The notes: generated by a model not told the origin, from the letters alone. DNA of 64,000 nt from Hydnum rufescens UP504 (GCA_014904985.1 MU129186.1:1-64000); one strand, 5' to 3'. Positions 45,710-58,172 are shown, counted from the stretch's first letter. Translations and numbers: made by a program.

Positions 45710-46779
45710 TGTTAAGGGTTGTACTCGAGGCGAAAGATACGATGACGTAATTGGATCAAATACAAGGAAATGCCCTTAAGGCGATTGACGAGGGGGTTGC
45801 AAAGTGGGGATTACGTAAGTCACGAGAGACGAGTACATACGAGGAAGACCGGCTTCTTGAGACTTAATAAGCGAAGGTTTTAAGATGAGAGTCGCGAGCG
45901 ATAACTGAGATCGTGAGAGTGGAATTCAATTGGTTGACAATATATTCTCGATCTTCTAAAGAGCGAGTGTACATCAAGTAACTACTTATACTATTAGAGA
46001 TCAAAAGGGTTTTATGGATAAAGGGGTGTTGAATAAAGGAAGGATGTATATAATAGGAATTTGTCAGGGTTCGCCCCCAACTCCAGTCTACTCCGGTCTA
46101 CTCCGGTCTACTCCGGTCTACTCTGGTCCTCGTCCGCCCACCTCCAGTCCGGTTCTCCACTTATTTCCCTCACCCAAGTCCACTTTGCTTCCGGCTTGAT
46201 TCCGGTTTGACTCCGGTCCAACCCTATCTTGGTTTCATTTCCTTTTCATTTCCCTTTCATTTCCCATTGCTTCCGGTTCACCCCTGGCCGAGTTCCTGTT
46301 CCTGTTCCTGTTCCTGTCCCCCTTGTAACCACCTCCAGTTTAGCGATCACTCCCCCGTAGTATAGTCATCATGTATAAGTAGTCCGAGAGTGAAGTCCAG
46401 AGACCCCAGCTTTGGTCTCTCAGGATTTCCGCTGTTACTCCGGACTACAGGTCTGAGTATTTTCCAGTTGACTCCACGAGCTTAAGGACCGCTGTGCTCA
46501 TTTCCGCCTAGTCCCTTCCGGGCTGCTGGATTGCCTCTCCGTCCCCTCCTATCTTCATTATTTCATTCCTGCCCGGATTCTCTCGGACTTAGCCAGACTT
46601 ACACCGGACTTAGCTGGAATTATCTGTGTTTATATTTGTTTGGTGCTCTCGTCGCAGCGTGGCCCTGACAGAATTGCTGAAAGAGGAAGGCACAATGGTG
46701 GCAAGGGTGAAGGTCACGTGATGGCACGATTGGCTTGGTTATTCGTATGTAAGCGAGGTTATGAGTACGACTCGTAACA
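45710..46779 (+). mobile_element. copia-type solo LTR in the KDZ gene, itself interrupted
   Basis: Starts TGTTAAGGGTTGTACTCG and ends ACTCGTAACA, flanked by the 5-bp duplication GAAAG (45705-45709 and 46780-46784). Without the nested LTR it is about 456 bp. It is CpG-rich and close in sequence to 35581-35957, and it is the best reference copy of the family in the window. Confidence 0.85.
46062..46670 (+). mobile_element. second solo LTR nested in the first
   Basis: 609 bp, TGTCAGGG...CCCTGACA, with target duplication GAATT at 46057-46061 and 46671-46675. The empty site is visible at about 35930 (TAATAGGAAATGCTAAAAG). Inside are a 10-bp tandem repeat (TCTACTCCGG, from about 46087) and a possible promoter box TATAAGTAG (about 46374). 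Fragments of this family occur at 5973, 12864 and 34800. The superfamily is not decided from an LTR alone. Confidence 0.85.
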
Positions 46780-47394
46780 GAAAGCTCATCATGACAATTT
46801 GTGAGTTCTTGAACAAGTCAGATGCCATTTTGGACATCTTCATCACCAAGCCAAGGTGGCACCTTCCCCTCAAACTCATCATCCACAAGCCCAACATCCT
46901 GCCAGATGTCATTGTCCACATCAAGGTTGAAAAGGCCCTTGATGTCAATGGGGGGAGGGATGACTGCATTCCGAGGAATCCCTCACCAGCCACAGAGTTT
47001 GATCATGCTCTGATGACATTTATTGTAATCCACAACAAGGCTTTTGACAGAGCGATAGCACCGTTTCAAGGCCTTGCTGGTATGTTCCATTGTATTGTGG
47101 TCTAAAATAACAATGCTAATTAGTAAAATGTTATAAGCTTTCTACCTAGTATAGGTTGCTCACCAATGGCTTTGCTCCTGAAGGCACCAGTGAGATTATC
47201 CATCTCAAAATTCTTCTGGCAGGCCTTGGCAATGATACATGCCTTCAGAGCATGCATATTGAGCTGGTGTTCAAACCAAGGGTGCTCCTTCATTTTCATA
47301 AGATTGTCATATGACATGGGGTCTCCCAGCTTGAGGACTGCCATCAAATTGTCATCTTGTTTTGACAGCTGATGTTGGAGGGATAAATCCCTAC

Positions 47395-48640
47395 ACCATA
47401 GAATCCTCATCTGAGGCCCATTTTCCCTACGGATGAATCAATTATATGTCACTGCACTCATTTAATTATATCGCCATTCGTTTATTCATGAAATCAATCA
47501 GATTCCTACCCCTTTCCAACCCATAATATTGCCTCATTCCTTTACCATGTCCACCAGTCAATTTATTGACTATCTATCAGACTTCAACAGTCCTCATCAA
47601 AAATGGGCAGTTTATGTCCTACTTCAAGTCCATTTTCTTTGGACAAGGCAATTCAACTTGCCATCTTTCTTCAAGACTGGATGACTTGCCTGCTCTTCCA
47701 AGCCATCCTATTGCCTTAAGGGCGATGAATTGTGATTATGTAATGACATGGACTGGGCCTAGTTCCAATTCTGGACTTGCAGATTCATCACATGATCCAG
47801 ATAGGGGCTGGACTACTCTGAAGGAGTATTTTTCGAATTTCTCCGTCAGTTTTGATTGGATTGACTCGAAACGACCGCTCCCGGAAAGATACGAATCATA
47901 CCTATCGAATGGTACCAAACACGAAACGAACGGATCAAAAATGCGGTCCCTGTAACAATATCTTTCCATGATTCATACTCTGAAGGAGTATTTTTCGAAT
48001 TTCTCCGTCAGTTTTGATCGGATCGACTCGAAACAACCATTCCCTGAAAGCTGTTAAAAATGCGCATCGAACGGTACCAAGGGAAAAACGAGCGGACGCG
48101 AACTCCATTTTTCACAAGACAACTCCCTCCCCATGACTCCCCCTTTGCTCTACCATTCAAAATAACGAATTACTTCCGGCCCTCTTATGTCCGATGGAGA
48201 AGGCCCTCAGGGCGACCTATTCCACTTTTCCTTAAGGGAACTTGTCCAGGTTTGAAGGAGAAATAGCATGTAATGTGTCAATCTCCCCTTTTATCTTGAA
48301 ATTGGAATATCTCCATCAGTTTTGAAGATTTTAACTTGATTTCTTTTTCTCTGTGTGTCCCTTAAGTCCGACCTTTTCACTTTCTATTGAGTCGAAGTCT
48401 GGATTGTATATTAGGTGCAGCTAGCACACAAATTCAGTAGTTCTCCCCCTCCCTCCAGTTTGAAGCTCCTTGAACAGCTGCTGGTCCCTGGGTGATTTCT
48501 CACTACAAAAAGCGAATTCTAACTACACTTTGACTAAGGTCTCAAGAAGAGATTCTTAGGGTGTGGTAATTTGACTAAAACACACATTCTCACTTAATTG
48601 CTTGGGCTTTGTTGGCTCACTGCAATTTCCCCTGTTCAAA
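47395..48640 (+). mobile_element. uncharacterised repeat inserted in the KDZ gene
   Basis: It interrupts the KDZ coding order between QMFRSE (about 48655) and LSKQDD (about 47370). It shares sequence with 6620-7350 in inverse orientation. A block CTGAAGGAGTATTTTTCGAA followed by CTCCGTCAGTTTTGAT occurs twice, at about 47817 and 47979. The frame 47566-47955 has no domain that I recognise. Boundaries are approximate. Confidence 0.5.
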
Positions 48641-51264
48641 AGACCTTCCCCCACTCAGACCTGAACATCTGGATTAGATCTGTGATTCCCTCCTTCGTCC
48701 CTGGCTCAACCTCATGGACAGTAGTTGGATTGGTTTGATAACCTTCCTGCTTACACCGAACAACAACTTTCTCCTGCTCAACAAGTGCAGATGTAATCTC
48801 CACAATTTTGTTCTGGCTGGCAACAGTTTCCGATACTGGTACAGACAGTAGTTGCTTCTGAAGAACATCAACAAGATCTTGAGCTATGTATAGATGGTGA
48901 TGGACAGATAGAATCTTCTCAACAGAATGGAAGCCTTTCTTCTTTGATTGTTGCTCCAGGGGTCAGCTCTGATAGGCCCATTGTTCCTTGAACTGCAGCT
49001 GCAGATACTCATTGCTATAGTGGATCCTAGCTCTTTTCTCCTCAGCAAGAGCAAGCCATGCCTTCATTGCTTTAACTTGTTTCTCCAACCAGACACCAGC
49101 TTCACACATCTTTGAATGGTCCAGGTGTTCAATCTGGACATCCAAGAGGAACAATCAGCAATGAAAACCAGCAACATGGAGGTTCAGAATGAGGCACTGG
49201 AGATCACTCCAAAGATGCTCACAACCCTCTCCATCAGTGAGACCCCAGCCATCACTTTTCCAAGGATGATACCACAGTTGGCATACCCACTGATGGCCAT
49301 ATGCATGGAATACACTAATCCCAAATATGATTTGGGGTATCCAGCATGGTACCAGGTTCCACTTGAGAGCACTTTGGTGAATTTGACAGCCAACATCATA
49401 GAGAATGCCAACTTGCCAGTCTACAGGCAGCTGGGCCATAACAAAGTCAATTATGGCCAGTGCATAGAACTGCTGCTCACTGGGTGTCCATATATTGCCC
49501 CAGACAATGACTCAGTCATGACAACAAACACCTGCCATCACACCAGTGTCTGAGAAGTGCCCCCCAGGAGTCTTCACTCTCCCTCCATCAGCAGCCATGA
49601 AAGACTCACCACAGCTATCAAGGTATGAGTTTGGGACATGCAACCCCGGCTCAACATGGTCATCCTCAGTATCTGCAACATTGGCTGCATACTTGCCCTT
49701 CTTAGACACATGCATAGTATGATGGTTGTGTGACTTGACAGGGCGTTCTGCCTCCACCCTTGCTTTCCATGCTTCCAGGAAGCTCCGGGGTAGTTCATGA
49801 GTTCCTGGCGGAATAATACAAGGATCTTGGCTGCCTGGTTGCTTTTTGTGGCCTGGATGATGATCATAGTCCTTGTTTCATCAGATGGCAAAGCATGCAT
49901 CAAGGCACAAGAAGAACTCTGGACTAAAAGACATAACCAGTATATCAGTAAGACAAGCATAAGAATATATTATGCATTACTCACAGTTTGCTGTCCCCAG
50001 CTTTGTTTTTGTTATGTGCTCCAAAGCATAGCAGGCAACATGAGCGAAGATAGTCAGATGGAGTAACACAAGGGTTGGGACCACTACATGAGCCTAAGGG
50101 TAGTGATGACGTGGTGGGTTCATTTGCACTTCCTTCAATGAGATCATTCATTGTAGAAGTGGTGGGCTCCCAAATGGAATGGCCATTAGTACATGCACTG
50201 ACATACAATCGAGCTGTTATAGGTGTGGATTCATCAAGCTTGGGCAGCACTATCATCTCCAGAGCAACATTGTCCCAGTCAGCAGGATCATGAGATAGGA
50301 CCTCATGGCGAGCAACACTGATCTGCTTGTTGATTTCAGCATCAACAACATGCACTAAGACCTGGTATTGGGCTAGAGCAGAACCAAATCATCGACAGAG
50401 CAAATCCTGGGCTTTGAATACATGGCCCTGCCTGGCTAAGAACTTCACTAGCATATCTGCCCATGCTGCCTCATTTGGAGCCAAATGCACAAATAATTCA
50501 GACATGAACTCCATCATTTCAAGGCTTACAGCAAGGGCTGGATGGACTGGTGAGCAGGGAAATAGACCCCACTTCACCAGCTGCAAGGGGCAGGTGCACA
50601 GGGGCAAATGCAGAGTTCAATATAGTCTAGGCCTAAGTCAAAGGTGGTCAGTTTCTGGTCCAAGCAAGTATAAACCATGTACTCATGATCCATATATATG
50701 GCAATCACCTGTTTCAACACTGTATGACCAGTGCAAGAGCAATGGATTGATGGAGAGTCCAAAGGTGCCTGCCCTCACTGTGATTCGCGCATGTATTCCA
50801 TGTATGATGAATCAAGGCAGGTATGACATCCCAATCCCAACGATGTGCCACAGCAGCCCACCAATGTGCATGGTGAGACAGCTTCTTCTCAACAGAGTGT
50901 TCGTTCTAACCTCCCACATGGATCAGATATCAAATGACAAATGGCTGCTCAGTTGCCCCTAGGGACAAGCCAACATTGCTGCCACCTGTTCCCGAGCCCT
51001 CTTTGATAATCCCAGAAAACATAGATGGACTAGGATGGGCACTATGAGAGGCCTCGGAAGGCTGCTTATTTTGGTGGTAATGGGGCTTAGAGATACTGGT
51101 GCAGGGTGCTGATCAGGATGTCTTGGTACTTTGCACTGTTGTCACAACTGCCACAAATGTACCAGTATTTCTGCCCAACTTCCAAGTCAAGCCTGGTGCA
51201 GATGCTCTGTGCTGCATGCCAGATTGAGAACAAGTGTCTTGCAAGGGCATAGACATTGACAGTA

Positions 51265-51289
51265 NNNNNNNNNNNNNNNNNNNNNNNNN
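51265..51289. other. assembly gap of 25 N
   Basis: 25 undetermined bases. The roughly 500 bases before it (about 50763-51264) and after it (51290-51789) are almost identical in direct orientation, both ending in GACATTGACAGTA. The gap is probably a failed overlap rather than missing sequence. Confidence 0.95.
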
Positions 51290-52199
51290 AGGTGCCTGCC
51301 CTCACTGTGATTCGCGCATGTATTCCATGTATGGATGAATCAAGGCAGGTATGACATCCCAATCCCAACGATGTGCCACAGCAGCCCACCAATGTGCATG
51401 GTGAGACAGCTTCTTCTCAACAGAGTGTTCGTTCTAACCTCCCACATGGATCAGATATCAAATGACAAATGGCTGCTCAGTTGCCCCTAGGACAGCCAAC
51501 ATTGCTGCCACCTGTTCCCGAGCCCTCTTTGATAATCCCAGAAAACATAGATGGACTAGGATGGGCACTATGAGAGGCCTCGGAAGGCTGCTTATTTTGG
51601 TGGTAATGGGGCTTAGAGATACTGGTGCAGGGTGCTGATCAGGATGTCTTGGTACTTTGCACTGTTGTCACAACTGCCACAAATGTACCAGTATTCTGCC
51701 CAACTTCCAAGTCAAGCCTGGTGCAGATGCTCTGTGCTGCATGCCAGATTGAGAACAAGTGTCTTGCAAGGGCATAGACATTGACAGTAGTCTTGGGTAG
51801 GCAGTGCGGCTGGTACTCTCCTGGGCCTTTGGGGTCTTGCAGGCAGAAGCAGTTTCCTTTATGCTTGAAACAGAATCCATCACAGCTTTAAACATCTTCA
51901 TGCTTTTGTTGAGTGTACTCAAGTACATGGTGGATGGTGATAGGGAGGGTGATGTTCCCAGCAGGCTTGAATGTCATTTATGCTTGTGAGAGCATTGGGA
52001 GCTATTCCCTTGATGGGGTGAGTGGATATCAGAGGATTTCAAGGGCATGGATAGAGACAACAGTTGGGTGCAGTTTTGTATAATGCCAGTTGCAAGCCTG
52101 AGAAGTGGCATTCAATAGCCTGCCACAAGAGGGTGATAACAATGATGAATATTCACAGTGAGATGGAAGCAGAGAAGACAATCAAGTGAAATGCCACAG

Positions 52200-53300
52200 A
52201 CATGTGAACCACCTAAACCTGGAACATACAGACTGGGTAGAATGTTCATCCACAGGTTTTATGACAACAAACATGGTGGAAGGTAGCAGAATAAATCAAG
52301 AGATTGCCTAAACCTGGATCTTGTGAGAGCAGACACACTGTTTTGGTCCAGTAAAGTAGCAAGGAGTCCAGAAGTTGATAAATCACCCAAATCTGGAACA
52401 CACAGACTGAGCAGAATGTCCATCCACAGATTTTATGATATGGATGAGGGGATGGGTTGCAAAAACACTTGTTGGAGATGAGTGTGAAAACACCAGTTCA
52501 ATGCTGTTGGGTGGCAGGATGTTGAGAAACTGATAGACTGACTAACCCCAGGACTCACAGGGCAACCACCCCACAGGTTTTATGATAACAAAGATAAGGC
52601 AAGTTGAAAAAATATGCCTCAACCAATAGGTAAGTGATGAGAGTAGTGAGATGTCCAGAAGTAGATGGATCACCCAAATCTGGAATGCACAGACCAAGTG
52701 GAATGTCTGTCCACAGATTTTACAATATGGATGAGGGGATGGGTTGCAAAAACACTTGTTGGAGATGAGTGTTGAAACACCAGTTTGATGCTGTTGGGTG
52801 GCAGGATGTTGAGAAACTGATAGACTGCCTAACCCTAGGACTCACAGGGTAACCACCCTGCAGGTTTTATGATAATGAAGATAAGGCAAGTTGAAAAAAC
52901 ACACCTCAACCAATAGGTAAGTGACAAGAGTAGTGAGATGTAGATGGATTGCCTAAATCTGGAATGCACAGACTGAGTGGAATGTCCATCCACAGGTTTT
53001 ATGATATGGAGAATGAGGGGATGAGTTGTGAAAACACTGGTTGGAGATGAGTGTGAAACCACTGGCTTGATGTTGTCAGTAGCAAGATGTTAAGAAACTG
53101 ATAGGCTGTCTAAAACTGGGGCTCACAGATTAGGTAGAATGACCACCCACAGGTTTTACAATAACAAAGATAGGCAAAATCATGCTTCGACAGAGTGGGA
53201 GGCAGCAGAAAATCAAGAAGTTGGTAAATCACCTAAATATGGAATGTACAGAGCAAGTGGAATGTCTGTCCACAGATTTTGTGATATGGATGAGATGCAG
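52200..53300. repeat. irregular satellite with ~120-170 bp units
   Basis: Eight related units are marked by CCACAGGTTTTATGAT/CCACAGATTTTATGAT at about 52250, 52423, 52570, 52711, 52860, 52990, 53148 and 53268. Two unit types alternate, giving a higher-order period near 285 bases. CpG is almost absent. No coding capacity is supported. Confidence 0.75.
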
Positions 53301-54030
53301 AACCAATGCCACAGTTTGCATCTGGAGTCTCATGGTTGTGGTCACAAAGCCTGAGTATGGACCCTCTTGAGGCTGGTCATGGTCTTGTTCTCCCATCTGG
53401 GGAGAAGTGATGTTCAGAAACACACATCTTCAGCATGAAGTACAACCATACAGTCATATGTCCTTTCACATCAACAATGATGGCAGAATCAGTGGTTCAC
53501 ACCATATCTATGATGCCATGCAGGTTTGGCTCTGGTCTTGCTATGGGGAAGGTCAGTATAATGTCTCTAATGGACAAGGTAGTGCACTAAGTGGATCCTC
53601 CAGAAATTCTTGCTGATGCTATTTATTGACAGGTTCATGCATTGATGAAATTATCAAAGTCATGGGCAAGAACAAAGAGGGTAAGATTTGATCTCAATCC
53701 ATTATTGAGCTGTGGTTGATTTTATAGGATTCCCCTCCAATCAAGCAATGTACCCACTCTGAGAGAGAGACAACAACACATCACTCAGGAAGACTTTGCA
53801 AATGCATCTCATTGAAAGGTTCTGAGTGGCACATCTTGCATCATCAGATTCTCATGTGCCATATCAACAAATCCCCCTGCATGCTGGGTGAGGCATCTTG
53901 ACCAGATCTTGGAATTTGCAGTAGTAACAAGGATTATGGTCTAAAATGGAGGGAAACCAATGTACACTTGTAAATACAGGCCTTACTCTGTCTGGACTTT
54001 ATTTGGAAAAACTTTGTACTATAAAATTAA
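53301..54030. other. no gene recognised
   Basis: Short plus-strand frames (for example 53407-53616) have no recognisable motif. Nothing else is visible in this interval. Confidence 0.3.
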
Positions 54031-54034
54031 CAAA

Positions 54035-54345
54035 AAAGACTCACTTCACATCTTCAAAATCTTTCATCTGAGATGCAAATTCAAGTATGCTATGTACATT
54101 TGAGTTGGCTCTATATTGTGCTCAGAGCTCATATCATATCTCAAGAACCCCACTGTGGCTGTGATTGCTCAGACAGCAGTGGCCCAGGATGGGCAGGTTG
54201 GAGATGGTACCACATAGTGCTCCTTGTTGGAGAGCTTTTGAAAGCTGATCACTATGTATCTGAGGGAGTTCATCCCACAGCGATTGCAGGAGGATTTGAT
54301 ATTGCTAAGAAGGAAGCATACCATATGACATCAACTTTTCTGCTC
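54035..54345 (+). pseudogene. CCT6: CCT6 (TCP-1 zeta) chaperonin subunit relic
   Basis: CCT6 is a subunit of the cytosolic chaperonin that folds actin and tubulin. Visible: LSSEMQIQ ending an exon near 54084, an intron 54085-54131 (GTATGC..CTCAAG), then NPTVAVIAQTAVAQDGQVGDGTT and, in another frame, VLLVGELLKADHYVSEGVHP and FDIAKKEA. GDGTT is the conserved ATPase-site motif of group II chaperonins. There is a frameshift or stop directly after GDGTT (ACCACATAG, about 54211). Only this internal piece is present and it is CpG-depleted, so it is a gene fragment rather than the functional gene. Confidence 0.7.
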
Positions 54346-54814
54346 TCAGATTAACTGGACTGCCAGTTCCTGGATTCACATTGCATTTAATTTCCAGAAG
54401 CTAGATCATCAATCCCTATGTCATTAATTGATGATTCTACACCAAACAAAATACTGTAGAGCAAATGCTCATCATGCAGTGACCCAGTGATTCTGGAGGC
54501 ATCAAACTGTTTGACACAAGTGCACAACTCAATATTCAGAGATCCATATGGAGACATTGCTTTTGGATTGGATCATCAGATAGTCAGCTCTACTGAATTA
54601 GGTTGAGTCTTTTTTAATTGCAATTGAAGACTGCTTGAAATAATGCAAGCCATTAAGTTCCTGGGTGATGAGACCATCATTAGGAGGCTTATCCTCCAAA
54701 CCATGGCATCATTAGCTATGGGTGCTCAACTATTTTGACTTGAATTCTTGTGACACTATGGTCAAAATATAGGGTAGTATTCACATGGTTGTGCTGAAAT
54801 TGGTACAGTATTTC

Positions 54815-57800
54815 CAAATCTGGACATCAAGATTTGGACCTCTTAGGTTGGCTTTCACTATGCCAAAAGGGACCTAAGAGGTCAGTAGTATTTCAAAGAG
54901 CAACTTGGAATTTGAGTAGGAGCTGCATCATCACTTCCATGGTCCAATGCTGTGGCTGCTGTTCCCTGTGGCACAGCTCCATTCCAGATTATGGAGCTAC
55001 TGAATTGATCATGTACAGCTACCTTTCAGCCCAAACATTGGCAGGAGGATCCATAGCTAAAAGGAGCAGCTGCACAATGCAAGGGAAAAGCTGCTTGGTG
55101 GCATGCATCAGCTGCATCAGAAAATGCTTTCAGCAGCTCCTTAGAATCTCATCCATGGAGCTTATCCCTTCATTATCATCAGCTCCTCCAGGATATCCAG
55201 GAGTACCATTTTCTGCAAATTCAGCTGCTGATCTTTTCCTGCAGCTCCTGTCTTGCACACTGAAGAGCCTGTCTCCAGATGATGGAGCTCCATGTCAATG
55301 CAGAGGAGCTGCCTCTGGACATCCATCAGCTGCATTGAAACTTATGCTTAGCAGCTTCTTTGAATCTCATCCATGGAGCTTATCCTTTGATGATCATGAG
55401 CTCCTCCAGGATACCCAAAAGCACCATTTTCTGCAAATTCAGCTGCACTTTTTCCCCTTCAGCTGCTAATCTCTCCCTGCAGCTCCTGCCTGGTGCACTG
55501 AGGAGCTTGTCTTTAGATGATGGAGCTCCATGTCAATGCAATCTCATGGATGGAGCTCATCCATTGATTACCATTAGCTCCTCCAGAATCCCTGGAGTAC
55601 CATTTTCTGCAAATTCAGCTGCACTTTTGCTTCTTCAGCTGCTAATCTTCCCCTGCAGCTCCTGTCTTGCACACTGAAGAACTTGTTCCCAGATGATGGA
55701 GCTCCATGTCAATGAAATTTCATGGATAGAGCTCATCCATTGATTACCATTAGCTTCTCCAGAATCCCTGGAGTACCATTTTCTGCAAATTCAGCTGCAC
55801 TTTTGCTCCTGCAGCTGCTAATATTTCCCTGCAGCTCCTGTCTTGCACACTGAAGAGCTTGTTTCCAGATGATGGAGCTCCATGTCAATGCAATTTCATG
55901 GATGGAGCTCATCTCTTGATTATCATTAGCTCCTTCAGAATCCCTGGAGTACTATTTTCTGCAAATTCAGCTGCACTTTTGCTTCTTCAGCTGCTAATCT
56001 TTCCCTGCAGCTCCTGTCTTGCATGCTGAAGAGCTTGTTCCAGATGATGGAGCTCCATGTCAATGCAGTTGCATTCATGTGGCTCTCATTCTTGTAATTC
56101 ATCAACTCATCCAGGAGCTCCATTCCCTGAGTCAGCTACACATGGATGAAAGTGCAATGAAATGGAGCTCCCAAGGGGAAAAACAGCAGTCAGGAATGTC
56201 AAGCTGCAGGCTTCAATCCAAGGACAGCAGCTACACTGATGAGAGTGCAATGAAATAGAGCCCCAATTTGCTTGAGATAAGCTCTTTGGTAGGAGGGGTG
56301 GAGCTCCAAATATGTTCAGACTCAGCTGACTCAGGGAATGGAGCTCCTGGATGAGTTGATGAATTACAAGAATGAGAGCCACATGAATGCAACTGCATTG
56401 ACATGGAGCTCCATCATCTGGAACAAGCTCTTCAGCATGCAAGACAGGAGCTGCAGGGAAAGATTAGCAGCTGAAGAAGCAAAAGTGCAGCTGAATTTGC
56501 AGAAAATAGTACTCCAGGGATTCTGAAGGAGCTAATGATAATCAAGAGATGAGCTCCATCCATGAAATTGCATTGACATGGAGCTCCATCATCTGGAAAC
56601 GAGCTCTTCAGTGTGCAAGACAGGAGCTGCAGGGAAATATTAGCAGCTGCAGGAGCAAAAGTGCAGCTGAATTTGCAGAAAATAGTACTCCAGGGATTCT
56701 GAAGGAGCTAATGATAATCAAGAGATGAGCTCCATCCATGAAATTGCATTGACATGGAGCTCCATCATCTGGAAACAAGCTCTTCAGTGTGCAAGACAGG
56801 AGCTGCAGGGAAAGGTTAGCAGCTGCAGGAGCAAAAGTGCAGCTGAATTTGCAGAAAATGGTACTCCAGGGATTCTGGAGAAGCTAATGGTAATAAATGG
56901 ATGAGCTCCATCCATGAAATTGCATTGACATGGAGCTCCATCATCTGGGAACAAGTTCTTCAGTGTGCAAGACAGGAGCTGCAGGGGAAGATTAGCAGCT
57001 GAAGAAGCAAAAGTGCAGCTGAATTTGCAGAAAATGGTACTCCAGGGATTCTGGAGGAGCTAATGGTAATCAATGGATGAGCTCCATCCATGAGATTGCA
57101 TTGACATGGAGCTCCATCATCTAAAGACAAGCTCCTCAGTGCACCAGGCAGGAGCTGCAGGGAGAGATTAGCAGCTGAAGGGGAAAAAGTGCAGCTGAAT
57201 TTGCAGAAAATGGTGCTTTTGGGTATCCTGGAGGAGCTCATGATCATCAAAGGATAAGCTCCATGGATGAGATTCAAAGAAGCTGCTAAGCATAAGTTTC
57301 AATGCAGCTGATGGATGTCCAGAGGCAGCTCCTCTGCATTGACATGGAGCTCCATCATCTGGAGACAGGCTCTTCAGTGTGCAAGACAGGAGCTGCAGGA
57401 AAAGATCAGCAGCTGAATTTGCAGAAAATGGTACTCCTGGATATCCTGGAGGAGCTGATGATAATGAAGGGATAAGCTCCATGGATGAGATTCTAAGGAG
57501 TTGCTGAAAGCATTTTCTGATGCAGCTGATGCATGCCACCAAGCAGCTTTTCCCTTGCATTGTGCAGCTGCTCCTTTTAGCTATGGATCCTCCTGCCAAT
57601 GTTTGGGCTGAAAGGTAGCTGTACATGATCAATTCAGTAGCTCCATAATCTGGAATGGAGCTGTGCCACAGGGAACAGCAGCCACAGCATTGGACCATGG
57701 AAGTGATGATGCAGCTCCTACTCAAATTCCAAGTTGCTCCTTGAAATACTACTGACCTCTTAGGTCCCTTTTGGCATAGTGAAAGCCAACCTAAGAGGTC

Positions 57801-57822
57801 CAAATCTTGGTGTCCAGATTTG
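54815..57822. mobile_element. 3 kb foldback element with ~1.3-1.5 kb inverted arms
   Basis: The left arm (54815 to about 56131) and right arm (about 56326-57822) are inverted copies, starting CAAATCTGGACA and ending TGTCCAGATTTG, around a roughly 190-base spacer. TTTC flanks both ends (54811-54814 and 57823-57826), a possible target duplication. The inner part of each arm is a tandem repeat of a 175-176 bp unit marked by TGGAGCTCCATGTCAATGCA (55521, 55697, 55873, 56048). The right arm has one more unit than the left. Open frames here are repeat artefacts. Confidence 0.8.
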
Positions 57823-57835
57823 TTTCACTTGTACC

Positions 57836-58172
57836 TTAACCCCCACTCCAACTGGTATACACCTGGCAATATGATGAAATTGTATTCACTGATCCTCCAA
57901 AAGCCTTTGACATTCTCATGGCACACCCACCGATACCATTACTGAAAGTGAAGAAGCGTGCCGTACCACCAAATCCGGCACATACCACTTCACTGGCTCC
58001 ACAAGGATCTAGATGGGCCCCCAAATTTACTGCGCTCCTGGAGTGCAATGAAGGAGAGAGATTGGATGCAGTAATGCGGTCGATCGTGGAGGAGACAGAC
58101 AAACAACAAGCTTTATTGATCAAGAAGGAACAAGAACTGGAGAGACTGAAAAAGGAGTTGGAATCCCAATAG
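57836..58172 (+). pseudogene. YAF9: YEATS gene C-terminal fragment, second copy
   Basis: The frame VYTWQYDEIVFTDPPKAF through AHPPIPLLKVKKRAVPPNP to a coiled-coil end EEQELERLKKELESQ-type and TAG at 58170 is open. It has a 3-base deletion (KAFDILM for KAFLDILM) against the 24.9 kb copy. The YEATS beta-sandwich is absent because the foldback element lies directly upstream. It is collinear with the duplicated flank of copy B. Confidence 0.6.

Larger units (their letters stand above)
45146..51264 (-). pseudogene. KDZ-family (Kyakuja-Dileera-Zisupton) transposase gene, fragmented
   Basis: Minus-strand pieces follow the order of the fungal KDZ family. They are PLCTCPLQLVKWGLFPCSP and FMSELFVHLAPNEAAWADML (about 50.6-50.4 kb), HVVDAEINKQIS, the CxxC-like SPSDYLRSCCLLCFGAHN (about 50.0 kb), then HVPNSYLDSCGESFMAADGGR and FSDTGVMAGVCCHD. 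Next come VGILYDVGCQIHQSALKW, GISVFHAYGHQWVCQLWYHP and GLTDGEGCEHLWSDLQ (49.4-49.2 kb), LDVQIEHLDHSKM, ARALK-like NMHALKACIIAKACQKNFEMDNL (47.2 kb), NLDVDNDIWQDVGLVDDE (46.9 kb), and an acidic C-terminus to 45146. It is broken by two nested solo LTRs (45710-46779), an unrelated repeat (about 47395-48640), stops and the N gap. Transposition function is known for the family; this copy must be dead. Confidence 0.75.

Noticed and set aside
54834..57803. Identical 211-codon frames on opposite strands
   Set aside because: They are the two arms of the foldback element; the sequence is satellite DNA without domain or codon signal.
57823..57826. TTTC as proof of foldback transposition
   Set aside because: Four bases of low complexity are weak evidence, and the left flank does not match the duplicated locus on the right. 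Kept only as a possibility.
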